From the NCBI RefSeq assembly GCF_000716445.1, contig NZ_JNWK01000021.1, positions 62,001 to 126,000 of the forward strand: DNA of 64,000 bases, in the 5' to 3' direction. The notes under the pieces were generated by a model. The model worked only from the letters and a program-made list of their open reading frames with translations, had not been told where the DNA came from and did not search any database. Numbering within the stretch: position 1 is the stretch's first letter; each line of letters opens with the position of its first letter. The position numbers were made by a program, and so were the translations under genes. This DNA comes from Streptomyces wedmorensis. GTDB lineage: Bacteria > Actinomycetota > Actinomycetes > Streptomycetales > Streptomycetaceae. This document shows, in pieces, positions 39,715 to 51,176 of this stretch.

Positions 39715-42555
39715 GTGAGCGCGCCCGGGGCGGTCATCACCCGCCGCCGCCCCGTCGGCGGTGGCGGCAGCCCCGGGCATCCGGACCCCGGGCGGTCCGG
39801 CCTGGGCGGGATCCTCGCCCAGATCGCCCTGGGGCTGATTTGCGCGGGCTACACGACCGGCGCCTCGCTCGGCTGGGGCTCGCCGCGGCTCGCGCTCTTC
39901 ATGGGCGACTTCGGACTCAGCGCCGCCGCGCTCACCGCCGCGGTCTCCTGCTTCCTCTACGGCCGCGCCCACCGCGGCAGCGCGCGGCCCGCCTGGCTGC
40001 TGTTCGCCTTCTCCTCGTTCATGGCCGCCTCGGGCAACGCGGTGTGGGGCTGGTACGAGGTGGTGCTCCGCTCCGAGGTGCCGGACTCCTCCGTCGCCGA
40101 CCTCTTCTTCTTGCTCTTCGCCCCGCCCGCCATCGTCGGCCTCCTCGTCCTCGCCAAGAAGCCCGTCACCCGGGCCGGCTGGGTCTGCCTCGGGCTCGAC
40201 GCCTGGCTCATCGGGGGCTCGCTGCTCACGCTGTCCTGGAGCCTGGCCCTCGCCCGTACCGCCCACTTCGAGGGCGAGTCCGTCGCCCAGGCCGCGCTGT
40301 CGCTCGCGTACCCGCTGCTCGACATCGTGCTCGTCAGCATGGTCCTGGTCCTGCACTTCCGGCGCTCGCAGGCGAACCGCTCGGCGACCAACACCGCCAT
40401 CGCCGCGCTCGCCCTGACCGTGCTGTGCGACGCCCTGTTCACCTCGCCGCTGCTCCGCGAGAACTACGCCTCGGGCCAGCTGCTCGACGCCGGCTGGTTC
40501 GCCGGCTCGCTCCTCCTCGCCTACGCGCCCTGGGGCGCGCGCCGGCTGCCGGACCCCGCGGCGCCCACCCGCGGCCCCCTGCTGCACAGCCGCCCCGTCG
40601 CCGGGTCGCTCGCCGCCCTCACGCCGTACCTCGCGGCCGCGGTCTGCACCCTCGGCATCCTGTACACCGTGGTCGAGGGGCGCAGGGTCGACCGGGTCGT
40701 CGTCCTGACCGGCTGCACGGTGGTGCTCGCCCTCGTCGTGCGGCAGGGCATCATGCTCCTCGACAACATCGCCCTCACCCACGAACTGGCCCAGAAGGAG
40801 AACCACTTCAGGTCGCTCGTGCAGGGCTCCAGCGACGTCATCATGATCGCCGCGCCGACCGGGGTACTGCGCTACGTGAGCCCGGCCGCGACCGGGGTCT
40901 ACGGACGCGAGGCCGAGGAGCTGATCGGCTCCGAGCTGGCCTCCCTCATCCACCCCGAGGACCTCGGCGCCGTCGTCCACGAGGTCCGGCGCTTCCTCGC
41001 CGTCTCGCCCGCCGAGGAGCCCACCACCCGGATCGAGTGCCGCTTCCGCTCCGGCCGCGGTGACTGGCTCAACGTGGAGTCGACGGTCAACCGGCACCAG
41101 GGCGGTCTGATCTTCAACAGCCGGGACGTGACCGAACGCGTCCGCCTCCAGGCCCAGTTGCAGCACAACGCCGAACACGACCCGCTCACCGACCTGCCCA
41201 ACCGGGCCCTCTTCACCCGGCGGGTCCGGCAGGCGCTCAGCGGCCGCCGCTCCTCGGACTCCGGCACCGCCGTGCTCTTCATCGACCTCGACGGGTTCAA
41301 GGCGGTCAACGACCGCCTCGGCCACCAGGCGGGCGACGACCTGCTCGTCCAGGCCGCCCGCCGCCTCCACGACTCCGTGCGGGCCGGGGACACCGCCGCC
41401 AGACTCGGCGGCGACGAGTTCGCCGCCCTCATCCTCGGCGACGGCGGACGCGAGCAGGAGGCCCGCGAGAGCCAGGTCCAGGAGATCGCCGACCGGCTCC
41501 GGCTCACGCTCTCCCAGCCGTACCGCGTCGACGGCGGCAACGAGGTGCGGGTCGCCGCCTCCATCGGCGTCGCCTTCGCCGAGCCCGGCATGGAGGCCGG
41601 CGACCTCCTGCGCAACGCCGACCTCGCCATGTACCGCGCCAAGGCCGCGGGCAAGGACCGCGTCGAGCTCTACGCACCGCAGATGCAGGCCGAGGTGGTC
41701 CGGCGCACCGAGCTGGCCGCCCGGCTGCGCACGGCCCTCCACGACGGCGAGTTCGCCCTCCTCCACCAGCCGGTCGTCGACCTCGCCACCGGCCGGATCT
41801 CCGCCGTCAGCGCCCAGGCCCGCTGGCGGTCGACGCAGGGCATCCTCTTCACCCCGGCGGAGTACCTCCGGGTCACCGACGACGGAGAGCGCACCGCGGA
41901 GCTCGGCCGCTGGCTCCTCGAAGAGGCCGTGGAGCAGGCCGCCGAGCGGGCCGGGATCGGCCACCGCGCGCCGGTCTCCATCCGCCTCTCCGCCCACCGC
42001 CTCCTGGACCGCTCGCTGCCGCTCGGCTCGGTCGAGTCCCTGCTCACCCGGCACGGGCTGCCGTCCGGCTCGCTGATCATCGAGCTCGCCGACAGCGACG
42101 CCAGGACGCCGCTCGACGAACTCGAGCAGCGGTTGGTGGCCCTGCGCCGCCTCGGCGTGCGGATCGCGCTCGACGGATTCGGCAGCGGACACGTGGCGAT
42201 CAACGCCCTGCGCAGGCTTCCGGTCGACATACTGAAGCTGGACCGTGGGCTCGTCGAGGGCGTGGTCGAGTCGCCACGGCTCCGCAAGATCACGCGCGGC
42301 GTGCTGCGCATCGCCGGCGAGCTCGGCGTGCAGACCGTCGCCGACGGCGTCGACGTGCCGGAGCAGGTGATCGCCCTGCGTGCGATGGGATGCGGCCACG
42401 CCCAGGGCATGGCCTTCTCGGGCCCGCTCGACGAGTACCGGCTGCGCAGAGCACTGGTCCGGGACGACTATCCGCTGCCCGGCGGGGTGCCCGTACCGGC
42501 CGGAAACCGTCCCCCGATCCGCTCAAATAATGAGACGCCCGTCCCACCCACTTGA
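39715..42555 (+). CDS. Membrane PAS-GGDEF protein with degenerate EAL domain
   Basis: A 946-residue signalling protein: about eight membrane segments (residues 30-340), a PAS domain ([17 protein letters not shown] ...), a GGDEF domain with intact [12 protein letters not shown] and an RxxD inhibitory site (RAGD), and an EAL-fold domain. The EAL residues are lost: SAQARW replaces EALxRW, DGFGSGH replaces DDFGTGY and VADGVD replaces VAEGVE. A diguanylate cyclase, not a phosphodiesterase, is therefore predicted. GTG 39715 follows GGAGGG; a start at 39370 is possible. The stop lies 33 bp before the ilvB leader peptide. Its location matches SCO5511 as I recall. Confidence 0.85.
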   Translation: MSAPGAVITRRRPVGGGGSPGHPDPGRSGLGGILAQIALGLICAGYTTGASLGWGSPRLALFMGDFGLSAAALTAAVSCFLYGRAHRGSARPAWLLFAFSSFMAASGNAVWGWYEVVLRSEVPDSSVADLFFLLFAPPAIVGLLVLAKKPVTRAGWVCLGLDAWLIGGSLLTLSWSLALARTAHFEGESVAQAALSLAYPLLDIVLVSMVLVLHFRRSQANRSATNTAIAALALTVLCDALFTSPLLRENYASGQLLDAGWFAGSLLLAYAPWGARRLPDPAAPTRGPLLHSRPVAGSLAALTPYLAAAVCTLGILYTVVEGRRVDRVVVLTGCTVVLALVVRQGIMLLDNIALTHELAQKENHFRSLVQGSSDVIMIAAPTGVLRYVSPAATGVYGREAEELIGSELASLIHPEDLGAVVHEVRRFLAVSPAEEPTTRIECRFRSGRGDWLNVESTVNRHQGGLIFNSRDVTERVRLQAQLQHNAEHDPLTDLPNRALFTRRVRQALSGRRSSDSGTAVLFIDLDGFKAVNDRLGHQAGDDLLVQAARRLHDSVRAGDTAARLGGDEFAALILGDGGREQEARESQVQEIADRLRLTLSQPYRVDGGNEVRVAASIGVAFAEPGMEAGDLLRNADLAMYRAKAAGKDRVELYAPQMQAEVVRRTELAARLRTALHDGEFALLHQPVVDLATGRISAVSAQARWRSTQGILFTPAEYLRVTDDGERTAELGRWLLEEAVEQAAERAGIGHRAPVSIRLSAHRLLDRSLPLGSVESLLTRHGLPSGSLIIELADSDARTPLDELEQRLVALRRLGVRIALDGFGSGHVAINALRRLPVDILKLDRGLVEGVVESPRLRKITRGVLRIAGELGVQTVADGVDVPEQVIALRAMGCGHAQGMAFSGPLDEYRLRRALVRDDYPLPGGVPVPAGNRPPIRSNNETPVPPT

Positions 42556-42588
42556 CAGTGATGAGGGCCGAGAGGGAGGGTCAGTGCC

Positions 42589-42630
42589 ATGCGCACCCGA
42601 ATTCTCGTACTTGGAAAGCGCGTCGGCTGA
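42589..42630 (+). CDS. ilvB leader peptide (13 aa)
   Basis: A 13-residue peptide [13 protein letters not shown] with strong ribosome site GAGGGAGGG (42572-42580, 8 nt spacing). It contains consecutive Ile-Leu-Val-Leu codons (42601-42612), the three amino acids made by the downstream pathway, and is followed by an intrinsic terminator. This is the arrangement of ribosome-mediated attenuators described for actinobacterial ilvB genes. Stalling at these codons when charged Ile/Leu/Val tRNA is scarce would favour read-through. Confidence 0.88.
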   Translation: MRTRILVLGKRVG

Positions 42631-42710
42631 AGCAGGGCCACCGATCAGGCCCCGCTGAGAACGCACCCGACGCGCTCCCCTCGCTTGCCTCACGGCACGA
42701 GGGGTTTTTT
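42617..42710 (+). promoter_or_regulatory. ilvB transcription attenuator
   Basis: After the leader codons, AGCGCGTCGG (42617-42626) can pair perfectly with CCGACGCGCT (42667-42676), enclosing a smaller hairpin (42631-42639 with 42648-42656, one mismatch). Directly next is a terminator: CCCCTCG (42677-42683) pairs with CGAGGGG (42698-42704), helped by TGCC/GGCA inside, followed by six T (42705-42710). T-runs are rare in this GC-rich DNA. The exact antiterminator pairing is not resolved. Confidence 0.85.
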
Positions 42711-42785
42711 GTTGCACCGGCTCACTCCAAAGTCGACGCAAACCCTCGCAAAACACCTCGCAAAAACCCTCTGCTTCGAGAAGAG

Positions 42786-44636
42786 ATGCTGATGACCGAC
42801 CAGGCCACCGGGCACCATCCGCAGCCGCGACCCCGCAACGGCGCGCAGCCCGCCACCACCGTCGAGCACGTCACGGGTGCGCAGTCCCTCATCCGTTCTC
42901 TCGAGGAAGTGGGCGCCGACACCGTCTTCGGCATCCCGGGCGGCGCGATCCTCCCCGCCTACGACCCGATGATGGACTCGCAGCGGGTGCGCCACATCCT
43001 GGTCCGGCACGAGCAGGGCGCGGGCCACGCGGCCACCGGCTACGCCCAGGCGACCGGCAAGGTCGGCGTCTGCATGGCGACCTCGGGCCCCGGCGCGACC
43101 AACCTGGTCACCCCGATCGCCGACGCGCACATGGACTCGGTCCCGCTCGTCGCGATCACCGGCCAGGTCGCCTCCAAGGCGATCGGCACGGACGCCTTCC
43201 AGGAGGCGGACATCTGCGGCATCACGATGCCGATCACCAAGCACAACTTCCTCGTCACCAAGGCCGAGGACATCCCGCGGACGATCGCCGAGGCCTTCCA
43301 CATCGCCTCCACCGGCCGCCCGGGCCCGGTCCTGGTCGACATCGCCAAGGACGCGCTCCAGGCGAAGACCACGTTCAGCTGGCCGCCGCAGACCGACCTG
43401 CCCGGCTACCGCCCGGTGACCAAGCCGCACGCCAAGCAGATCCGCGAGGCCGCCAAGCTGATCTCCGCCGCCAAGCGGCCCGTCCTGTACGTCGGCGGCG
43501 GCGTCATCAAGGCCGGCGCCACCGCCGAGCTGAAGATCCTCGCCGAGCTCACCGGCGCCCCGGTCACCACCACCCTGATGGCCCTCGGCGCCTTCCCCGA
43601 CAGCCACCCGCTGCACGTGGGCATGCCCGGCATGCACGGTGCCGTCACCGCCGTCACCGCGCTGCAGAAGGCCGACCTGATCGTCGCCCTTGGTGCCCGC
43701 TTCGACGACCGCGTCACCGGCAAGCTCGACAGCTTCGCCCCGTACGCCAAGATCGTCCACGCGGACATCGACCCGGCCGAGATCGGCAAGAACCGCGCCG
43801 CCGACGTCCCGATCGTCGGTGACGCCCGCGAGGTCATCGCCGACCTGATCCAGGCCGTCCAGGCCGAGCACAGCGAGGGCAACAAGGGCGACTACGCCGC
43901 CTGGTGGAGCGACCTGAACCGCTGGCGCGAGACCTACCCGCTCGGCTACGACCTGCCGGAGGACGGCAGCCTCTCGCCGCAGCAGGTCATCCAGCGCATC
44001 GGCCAGCTCGCCCCCGAGGGCACGATCTTCGCCGCGGGCGTCGGCCAGCACCAGATGTGGGCCGCCCACTTCATCGACTACGAGAAGCCCGCCACCTGGC
44101 TGAACTCCGGCGGCGCCGGGACGATGGGGTACGCGGTCCCCGCCGCGATGGGCGCCAAGGCCGGCATGCCGGACCGCACGGTCTGGGCGGTCGACGGCGA
44201 CGGCTGCTTCCAGATGACCAATCAGGAGCTCACCACCTGCGCCCTGAACAACATCCCGATCAAGGTCGCCATCATCAACAACGGCGCCCTGGGAATGGTC
44301 CGCCAGTGGCAGACCCTCTTCTACAACCAGCGCTACTCCAACACCGTCCTGCACTCCGGCCCGGACGACGTCCAGGCGAACAAGGGCACCCGCGTCCCCG
44401 ACTTCGTCAAGCTCTCCGAGGCCATGGGCTGTGTCGCCCTGCGCTGTGAGGACCCGGCCGACCTGGACAAGGTCATCGCCGAGGCCAACGCCATCAACGA
44501 CCGCCCGGTCGTGATCGACTTCATCGTCCACGAGGACGCCCAGGTCTGGCCGATGGTCGCCGCCGGCACCTCGAACGACGAGGTCATGGCCGCGCGGGGC
44601 GTCCGCCCCGACTTCGGCGACGGCGAAGACGACTGA
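42786..44636 (+). CDS. ilvB: Acetolactate synthase large subunit
   Basis: A 616-residue ThDP-dependent enzyme condensing pyruvate with pyruvate or 2-oxobutyrate, the first common step of Val/Leu/Ile synthesis. Catalytic Glu lies in [16 protein letters not shown], the FAD region in [19 protein letters not shown] [10 protein letters not shown], and the ThDP/Mg motif in [21 protein letters not shown]. The 30-residue His/Pro-rich N-terminal arm is typical for Streptomyces. ATG 42786 follows GAGAAGAG; ATG 42792 is in frame too. Expression is likely set by the attenuator just upstream; ilvN follows after 31 bp. Confidence 0.96.
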   Translation: MLMTDQATGHHPQPRPRNGAQPATTVEHVTGAQSLIRSLEEVGADTVFGIPGGAILPAYDPMMDSQRVRHILVRHEQGAGHAATGYAQATGKVGVCMATSGPGATNLVTPIADAHMDSVPLVAITGQVASKAIGTDAFQEADICGITMPITKHNFLVTKAEDIPRTIAEAFHIASTGRPGPVLVDIAKDALQAKTTFSWPPQTDLPGYRPVTKPHAKQIREAAKLISAAKRPVLYVGGGVIKAGATAELKILAELTGAPVTTTLMALGAFPDSHPLHVGMPGMHGAVTAVTALQKADLIVALGARFDDRVTGKLDSFAPYAKIVHADIDPAEIGKNRAADVPIVGDAREVIADLIQAVQAEHSEGNKGDYAAWWSDLNRWRETYPLGYDLPEDGSLSPQQVIQRIGQLAPEGTIFAAGVGQHQMWAAHFIDYEKPATWLNSGGAGTMGYAVPAAMGAKAGMPDRTVWAVDGDGCFQMTNQELTTCALNNIPIKVAIINNGALGMVRQWQTLFYNQRYSNTVLHSGPDDVQANKGTRVPDFVKLSEAMGCVALRCEDPADLDKVIAEANAINDRPVVIDFIVHEDAQVWPMVAAGTSNDEVMAARGVRPDFGDGEDD

Positions 44637-44667
44637 GCGAGCAGAGCGAAAAGGAAGAGACCAAGAC

Positions 44668-46316
<1,649 letters not shown>

Positions 46317-46327
46317 GCCTTCGGGCG

Positions 46328-46352
46328 GGGGCCGGACATCGTGTCCGGCCCC
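46328..46352 (+). terminator. Terminator after ilvC
   Basis: An 11-bp perfect stem (46328-46338 with 46342-46352) closes a 3-nt loop, 11 bp after the ilvC stop. It separates the ilvBNC transcript from serA. Confidence 0.8.
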
Positions 46353-46412
46353 TCGCCACATCGTTGGACACCCCGTCCAACCACGGACGGGTGATCCTTC
46401 CAACGAGGCGCA

Positions 46413-46439
46413 TGAAGTGCGCCGACGCACCACTACACT
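46413..46439 (+). promoter_or_regulatory. Candidate serA promoter
   Basis: TGAAGT (46413-46418) and TACACT (46434-46439) with 15 bp between; the -10 fits TAnnnT well. The leader to the GTG at 46553 would be about 107 nt. Confidence 0.35.
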
Positions 46440-46552
46440 GCTCAACAACATACGCGTCAGGCCCACAGCGTCGTGCGCTTTCACGCGGCAAGCCCCCTCC
46501 ACCGCCTGCGGCCGTCGGGACGGCCGTCCGCACTGGACCTGTGAGGACTCAC

Positions 46553-48142
46553 GTGAGCTCGAAACCTGTCGTACTCATCGCTGAAGAGCTGTCGCCCGCC
46601 ACCGTCGACGCGCTGGGCCCGGACTTCGAGATCCGGCACTGCAACGGCGCCGACCGCGACGAGCTGATCCCCGCCATCGCCGATGTGGACGCGATCCTGG
46701 TCCGTTCCGCGACCAAGGTCGACGCGGAGGCCCTCGCCGCCGCGAACAAGCTCCGGGTCGTCGCCCGTGCCGGTGTCGGTCTGGACAACGTCGACGTCTC
46801 CGCCGCCACCAAGGCCGGCGTCATGGTCGTCAACGCCCCGACGTCGAACATCGTCACCGCCGCCGAGCTGGCGTGCGGTCTGCTCGTCGCCACCGCGCGC
46901 AACATCCCGCAGGCCAACACCGCGCTGAAGAACGGCGAGTGGAAGCGCAACAAGTACACGGGCGTCGAGCTGAGCGAGAAGATCCTCGGCGTCGTGGGCC
47001 TCGGCCGCATCGGCGTCCTGGTCGCCCAGCGCATGTCGGCCTTCGGCATGAAGATCGTCGCGTACGACCCCTACGTGCAGCCCGCCCGCGCCGCCCAGAT
47101 GGGGGTGAAGCTGCTGGCCCTGGACGAGCTCCTGGAGGTCGCCGACTTCATCACCGTCCACCTCCCGAAGACCCCGGAGACCATCGGTCTCATCGGTGAC
47201 GAGGCGCTGCACAAGGTCAAGCCCTCCGTCCGGATCGTCAACGCCGCGCGCGGCGGGATCGTGGACGAGGCGGCGCTCTACACCGCCCTCAAGGAGGGCC
47301 GGGTCGCGGGCGCGGGCCTCGACGTGTACGCGAAGGAGCCCTGCACGGACTCCCCGCTGTTCGAGCTCGACCAGGTCGTCTGCACCCCGCACCTCGGCGC
47401 GTCCACGGACGAGGCCCAGGAGAAGGCCGGTATCGCGGTCGCCCGCTCGGTGCGCCTGGCGCTCGCCGGCGAGCTCGTGCCGGACGCGGTCAACGTCCAG
47501 GGCGGTGTCATCGCCGAGGACGTGAAGCCGGGTCTGCCGCTCGCCGAGAAGCTCGGCCGGATCTTCACCGCGCTCGCGGGCGAGGTCGCCGCGCGTCTCG
47601 ACGTCGAGGTGTACGGCGAGATCACCCAGCACGATGTGAAGGTGCTCGAACTCTCCGCGCTCAAGGGCGTGTTCGAGGACGTGGTCGACGAGACCGTGTC
47701 GTACGTCAACGCCCCGCTGTTCGCGCAGGAGCGCGGTGTCGAGGTGCGGCTGACGACGAGCTCCGAGTCGCCCGACCACCGCAACGTGGTCACCGTCCGC
47801 GGCACGCTCGCGAACGGCGAGGAGGTCGCGGTCTCCGGCACGCTGGCCGGACCCAAGCACCTGCAGAAGATCGTCGCGGTCGGCGACTACGACGTGGACC
47901 TGGCGCTCGCCGACCACATGGTCGTGCTGCGCTACGAGGACCGTCCGGGCGTCGTCGGCACGGTCGGCCGGATCCTCGGCGAGGCCGGTCTGAACATCGC
48001 GGGCATGCAGGTCTCCCGTACGGAGGAGGGCGGCGAGGCGCTCGTCGTGCTCACCGTGGACGACAAGCTGCCGGCGCCGGTGCTCGCGGAGATCGCGCAG
48101 GAGATCGGCGCCACCTCGGCCCGTTCGGTCAACCTGGTCTGA
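46553..48142 (+). CDS. serA: D-3-phosphoglycerate dehydrogenase (long form)
   Basis: A 529-residue enzyme, first step of serine synthesis. N-terminal catalytic/Rossmann region: GVGLDNVDVSAATKAGV, GVVGLGRIGVLVAQRM, NAARGGIVDEAALY, and catalytic His in TPHLGASTDEAQEKAG. Then an ASB (intervening) domain from about residue 320 and a C-terminal ACT domain (MVVLRYEDRPGVVGTVGRIL) that senses serine, as in the type 1 enzymes of actinobacteria. The start GTG 46553 is preceded by GTGAGGACT. It is beyond the ilvC terminator, so probably its own unit. Confidence 0.96.
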   Translation: MSSKPVVLIAEELSPATVDALGPDFEIRHCNGADRDELIPAIADVDAILVRSATKVDAEALAAANKLRVVARAGVGLDNVDVSAATKAGVMVVNAPTSNIVTAAELACGLLVATARNIPQANTALKNGEWKRNKYTGVELSEKILGVVGLGRIGVLVAQRMSAFGMKIVAYDPYVQPARAAQMGVKLLALDELLEVADFITVHLPKTPETIGLIGDEALHKVKPSVRIVNAARGGIVDEAALYTALKEGRVAGAGLDVYAKEPCTDSPLFELDQVVCTPHLGASTDEAQEKAGIAVARSVRLALAGELVPDAVNVQGGVIAEDVKPGLPLAEKLGRIFTALAGEVAARLDVEVYGEITQHDVKVLELSALKGVFEDVVDETVSYVNAPLFAQERGVEVRLTTSSESPDHRNVVTVRGTLANGEEVAVSGTLAGPKHLQKIVAVGDYDVDLALADHMVVLRYEDRPGVVGTVGRILGEAGLNIAGMQVSRTEEGGEALVVLTVDDKLPAPVLAEIAQEIGATSARSVNLV

Positions 48143-48162
48143 CGCGCGGCTCGCTCGTACTC

Positions 48163-48216
48163 GTACCCGGTCGATAGACGCTCGTCTTACACGATTGTCT
48201 ATCGACCGGGTACAGT
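48163..48216. promoter_or_regulatory. TetR operator-like 17-bp inverted repeat over a leaderless promoter
   Basis: GTACCCGGTCGATAGAC (48163-48179) and its exact reverse complement (48197-48213) are separated by 17 bp. TTACAC (48187-48192) and TACAGT (48211-48216), 18 bp apart, form a good promoter within it, and the ATG of the tetR gene is 7 nt past the -10. The right arm overlaps the -10, so binding would block transcription. It could also act as a serA terminator. Confidence 0.75.
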
Positions 48217-48222
48217 GCTGTC

Positions 48223-48804
48223 ATGGGACACAAGGAAGACCTGCTCGAAGGCGCCAAGCGCTGCCTCCTGGAGAAGGGGTACGGGAGGACCACGGCGCGC
48301 GACATCGTCGCCGCGTCCGGCACCAACCTCGCCTCCATCGGCTACCACTACGGCTCCAAGGACGCCCTGCTCCAGCAGGCCTTCCTCGCGCTCACCGAGG
48401 AGTGGGGCGAGCAGGTCAGCGTCCCGGACGGCCCGGAGGGCGCCGCACCCCCGCCGGCCGACCCGTACGAGCGCTTCCGCGCGATGTGGGCGCAGCTCAT
48501 CGGCGCCGCCGAGGTCAGCCGGCCGGTCTGGAAGCTCCAGACCGAGGTCGTCACCCGGCTCGACGACGACGAGAAGCTGCGCGAGGCGATCAAGGAGCCG
48601 CAGCGGGAGGGCCGGCTCGGCATCGCCGAGGGGATGCTCGGCATCGACCCGGCGGCGGACCCGGAGAAGGCCCGGGTGGCCGGACTGCTGCTCCAGGCCA
48701 TGGCCACCGGCGTGATGATCCAGTGGATGGTCGACCCGGACACCGCGCCGAGCGCGGAGGACCTCACCGCGGGGCTCAAGGTCCTGATGGGGGAGGACAG
48801 CTGA
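48223..48804 (+). CDS. TetR family transcriptional regulator
   Basis: A 193-residue repressor-type protein. The N-terminal helix-turn-helix spans about residues 8-45 (ILEGAKRCLLEKGYG-like LLEGAKRCLLEKGYGRTTAR, DIVAASGTNLASIGYHYGSKDALLQQAF). The remaining helices form the ligand domain; GVMIQWMVDPDTAPS is near the end. No ribosome site is present and the promoter -10 is 7 nt from the ATG, so the mRNA is probably leaderless. Autorepression through the overlapping 17-bp repeat is likely. Its 3' end overlaps the convergent oxidoreductase gene by 29 bp, which is a possible regulatory partner. Confidence 0.9.
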   Translation: MGHKEDLLEGAKRCLLEKGYGRTTARDIVAASGTNLASIGYHYGSKDALLQQAFLALTEEWGEQVSVPDGPEGAAPPPADPYERFRAMWAQLIGAAEVSRPVWKLQTEVVTRLDDDEKLREAIKEPQREGRLGIAEGMLGIDPAADPEKARVAGLLLQAMATGVMIQWMVDPDTAPSAEDLTAGLKVLMGEDS

Positions 48805-49768
48805 GGACCACCTTCGCGCGGGCGTGCTCCTCCTCGACGTACCGCAGGGCACGCGGCGCCTCGTCCAGCGGGTAGGTCCGCTCGACCACCGGGGTGATGT
48901 CGCCGTTCTCGGCGAGTTCCCGCAGCGTCGCCAGGTTCTCCCTGCGGGGCTCCGCCGTGAGGACGTGGAGCCGGCGGCCCGAGAACCGGGAGAGCAGCTG
49001 CCCCTTGATGATCAGCCCCATCGGCCCGAAGACGCTGCCTCCCTCGAAGACGCCGCCGCCGGACAGGACGAGTACGCCGGCGGGGGAGAGGATCCGCCGC
49101 AGCTCGGCCAGCGACCGGTTGCCCACCAGGTCGAACACCAGGTCGTAGCGGTCAGGGCCGGTGGTGAAGTCCTGCCGGGTGTAGTCGATCACCCGGTCCG
49201 CGCCGAGGCCGAGGACCAGCGTCGCGTTCCGGGTGCTGCACACCCCCGTGACCTCGGCGCCGAACGCCTTCGCGAGCTGCACGGCGAAGGTCCCGACACC
49301 TCCCGAGGCGCCGTTGACCAGCACCTTCCCGCCCGGTCGCACACCGCCCAGGTCCCGCAGCCCCATCAGGGCGGTGTTGCCCGCCAGCGGTATCGCCGCG
49401 GCCTGCTCGAAGGTCAGGCCGGCGGGCTTGCGCTCCGTCGCCTCCTCGGGGGCGCACACGTACTCGGCGAAGGCCCCGGGGGCCTCACCGAAGACCTCGT
49501 CCCCGGGGCGCAGCCCGGTCACCCCGGCGCCCACGGCCTCCACCCGGCCCGCGAAGTCCCGGCCCCGGATCCGCTCCTTCGGTCTTCGCAGGCCGAGGGC
49601 CAGCCGGGCCACGTACGGGTCGCCCCGCATCAGGTGCCAGTCCGCCGCGTTGACGGCGGCGGCGTGGACGCGGACGAGCACCTCCCGCTCGCCCGGCACC
49701 GGCCTCTCGACCTCCGCGAACTCCAGCACGTCCGCCGATCCGTACCGGTCCTGCACCCAGGCCTTCAT
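48776..49768 (-). CDS. NAD(P)-dependent medium-chain alcohol dehydrogenase / quinone oxidoreductase-like
   Basis: A 330-residue MDR protein without structural zinc cysteines. It starts MKAWVQDRYGSADVLEFAEV, has HAAAVNAADWHLMRGDPY, the cofactor motif LVNGASGGVGTFAVQLAKAF and an ending typical of RTN4IP1/YogA-type reductases (TYPLDEAPRALRYVEEEHARAKVVL). It should reduce quinones or enones with NADPH. ATG 49768 has GAGGGGG just upstream. It is convergent to and overlaps the tetR gene, whose product might control it. Confidence 0.87.
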   Translation of the reverse strand: MKAWVQDRYGSADVLEFAEVERPVPGEREVLVRVHAAAVNAADWHLMRGDPYVARLALGLRRPKERIRGRDFAGRVEAVGAGVTGLRPGDEVFGEAPGAFAEYVCAPEEATERKPAGLTFEQAAAIPLAGNTALMGLRDLGGVRPGGKVLVNGASGGVGTFAVQLAKAFGAEVTGVCSTRNATLVLGLGADRVIDYTRQDFTTGPDRYDLVFDLVGNRSLAELRRILSPAGVLVLSGGGVFEGGSVFGPMGLIIKGQLLSRFSGRRLHVLTAEPRRENLATLRELAENGDITPVVERTYPLDEAPRALRYVEEEHARAKVVLSCPPPSGP

Positions 49769-49880
49769 GGCACCCCCTCGGAAGTTCACCGTCCCACACC
49801 TAAGACGGTAGGGCGCCCGGCGGCGCCGGGACATCGGGGACGACCCCGATTCGGCCCTGAGGGGCCGTCAACCCGGAGGC

Positions 49881-50993
49881 TTACAGCTTGGCCGACTTCA
49901 AGGACATGTGGAGCAGCAGGCGGTCCTCGCCGTCGTCCAGGTCCAGGCCGGTGAGCTGCTCGACCCGGGACAGCCGGTAGTAGAGGGTCTGCCGGTGGAT
50001 GCCCAGGGCCGCCGCCGTGCGGCCCGCCTGGCCGGCGTTGTCGAGGAACGCCTCGGCGGTGCGGGCGAGTTCGGCATGGGCCGGCGCGAGCAGCGGCGCG
50101 ACGACGGGGTCGACCTCGGGGTGGTAGAGCGCCGCGAGCAGCCGGTACGGGCCGATCCCGGCCCACTCGGCCACCGGGCCGAGCGTCGGCTGGGCCGTGG
50201 CGGCACGGGCCGCGGTGTTGGCTTCGCGCCAGGCCGACGGGAGCTCCGTGAGGCCCCGCCGGGGGGTCGCGATGCCGGCCGGCGCGGCGGCGCGCAGCCG
50301 GTCGGCGGCCGTGTGGGCGGGGGAGAGGTCCTCGGCCGTGCGCAGCCGTACGAGGACGGCGAGGGACTCGCTCTCCGGCAGGGTGGCGACCGCCGCCGCG
50401 CCGGGGACCGCCCGGATCGAGGGGGCCTCGCCCTGCCAGGGGGTCACGCAGACGACGGTGTGCAGGCCGTCCGCGCTGGGGCCGAGGGCCGCGCGGAGGG
50501 CGGCGACGGCCATGTCGCTCTGCCAGCCGCGCCCGGCGGTCAGCACCGCGAGGAACTCGCGGGAGAGGTCGGCGCCCGCGCGCTCCTCGTCGGCGAGGAG
50601 GTCGCCGATCCGGGCGGCGACGTCCATCGCGGCGGTCAGCCGTTCGGGCGAGGGGCCGGGCTCGGCGTCGAGCAGCCAGACGTACCCGAGGACGACGCCC
50701 CGATGGCGTACCGGAAGGCAGATCCTGTCCCGGAACACCCCGGCCTCCGGGGCGGCCGGGATGCGGACCGGGCCGGTGGCCCGGGTGATGCCGAAACCCT
50801 CGAACCAGGCGCGGACCGCCGGAGTGGACTTCCGGGTCAGGATCGACCGCGTCCGGACGGGGTCCATCTCGGTGTCGTCGTCGCTGTCGTGCGCCCCGAA
50901 GGCGATCAGCCCGAAATCGCGGTTCTCCAAGGTCGCCGGGGCGCCGAGGAGCGCGGAGATCTCGTCGACCAGTTCTTGGTAATCGCCCTTCAC
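49881..50993 (-). CDS. PucR/CdaR family transcriptional regulator
   Basis: A 370-residue regulator: an N-terminal GAF-like sensory part ([22 protein letters not shown]-like [21 protein letters not shown]) and a C-terminal PucR HTH_30 domain with [24 protein letters not shown]. This HTH class commonly controls proline, purine or sugar-acid genes. It is divergent from the proline dehydrogenase gene, so a proline-responsive activator (as PruR/PutR-type proteins are) is the natural inference. GTG 50993 is favoured; starts up to 51041 are open. Confidence 0.85.
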   Translation of the reverse strand: MKGDYQELVDEISALLGAPATLENRDFGLIAFGAHDSDDDTEMDPVRTRSILTRKSTPAVRAWFEGFGITRATGPVRIPAAPEAGVFRDRICLPVRHRGVVLGYVWLLDAEPGPSPERLTAAMDVAARIGDLLADEERAGADLSREFLAVLTAGRGWQSDMAVAALRAALGPSADGLHTVVCVTPWQGEAPSIRAVPGAAAVATLPESESLAVLVRLRTAEDLSPAHTAADRLRAAAPAGIATPRRGLTELPSAWREANTAARAATAQPTLGPVAEWAGIGPYRLLAALYHPEVDPVVAPLLAPAHAELARTAEAFLDNAGQAGRTAAALGIHRQTLYYRLSRVEQLTGLDLDDGEDRLLLHMSLKSAKL

Positions 50994-51049
50994 AGCGCCA
51001 TTCTCGCACCCCTTCAGACATGTGTATGAGAAGCCGCGCACGGATGCGT

Positions 51050-51091
51050 GACAGCTGTCGATGGCAGAGGATCGGAGCGATCCTTAGGTTT
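51050..51091. promoter_or_regulatory. Candidate regulatory sites before proline dehydrogenase
   Basis: GACAGCTGTC (51050-51059) is a perfect 10-bp palindrome, and GGATCG (51069-51074) pairs with CGATCC (51078-51083). TAGGTT (51086-51091) could be the -10. These lie in the divergent gap between the PucR and proline dehydrogenase genes, so they are candidate PucR sites. Confidence 0.45.
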
Positions 51092-51176
51092 CACGGTGGT
51101 TCTTCGTGCTGTTCCCGTTTCGTTCCCTTGATCCGGGTACGGCCCCGTTCTCCGCAGCCCCTTTTGGAGGTGCCCC

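Noticed and set aside
42552-42557. TTGACA as the ilvB -35
   Set aside because: A perfect -35 hexamer, but no TAnnnT stands 16-18 bp downstream, and it overlaps the GGDEF stop and lies too near the leader ribosome site.
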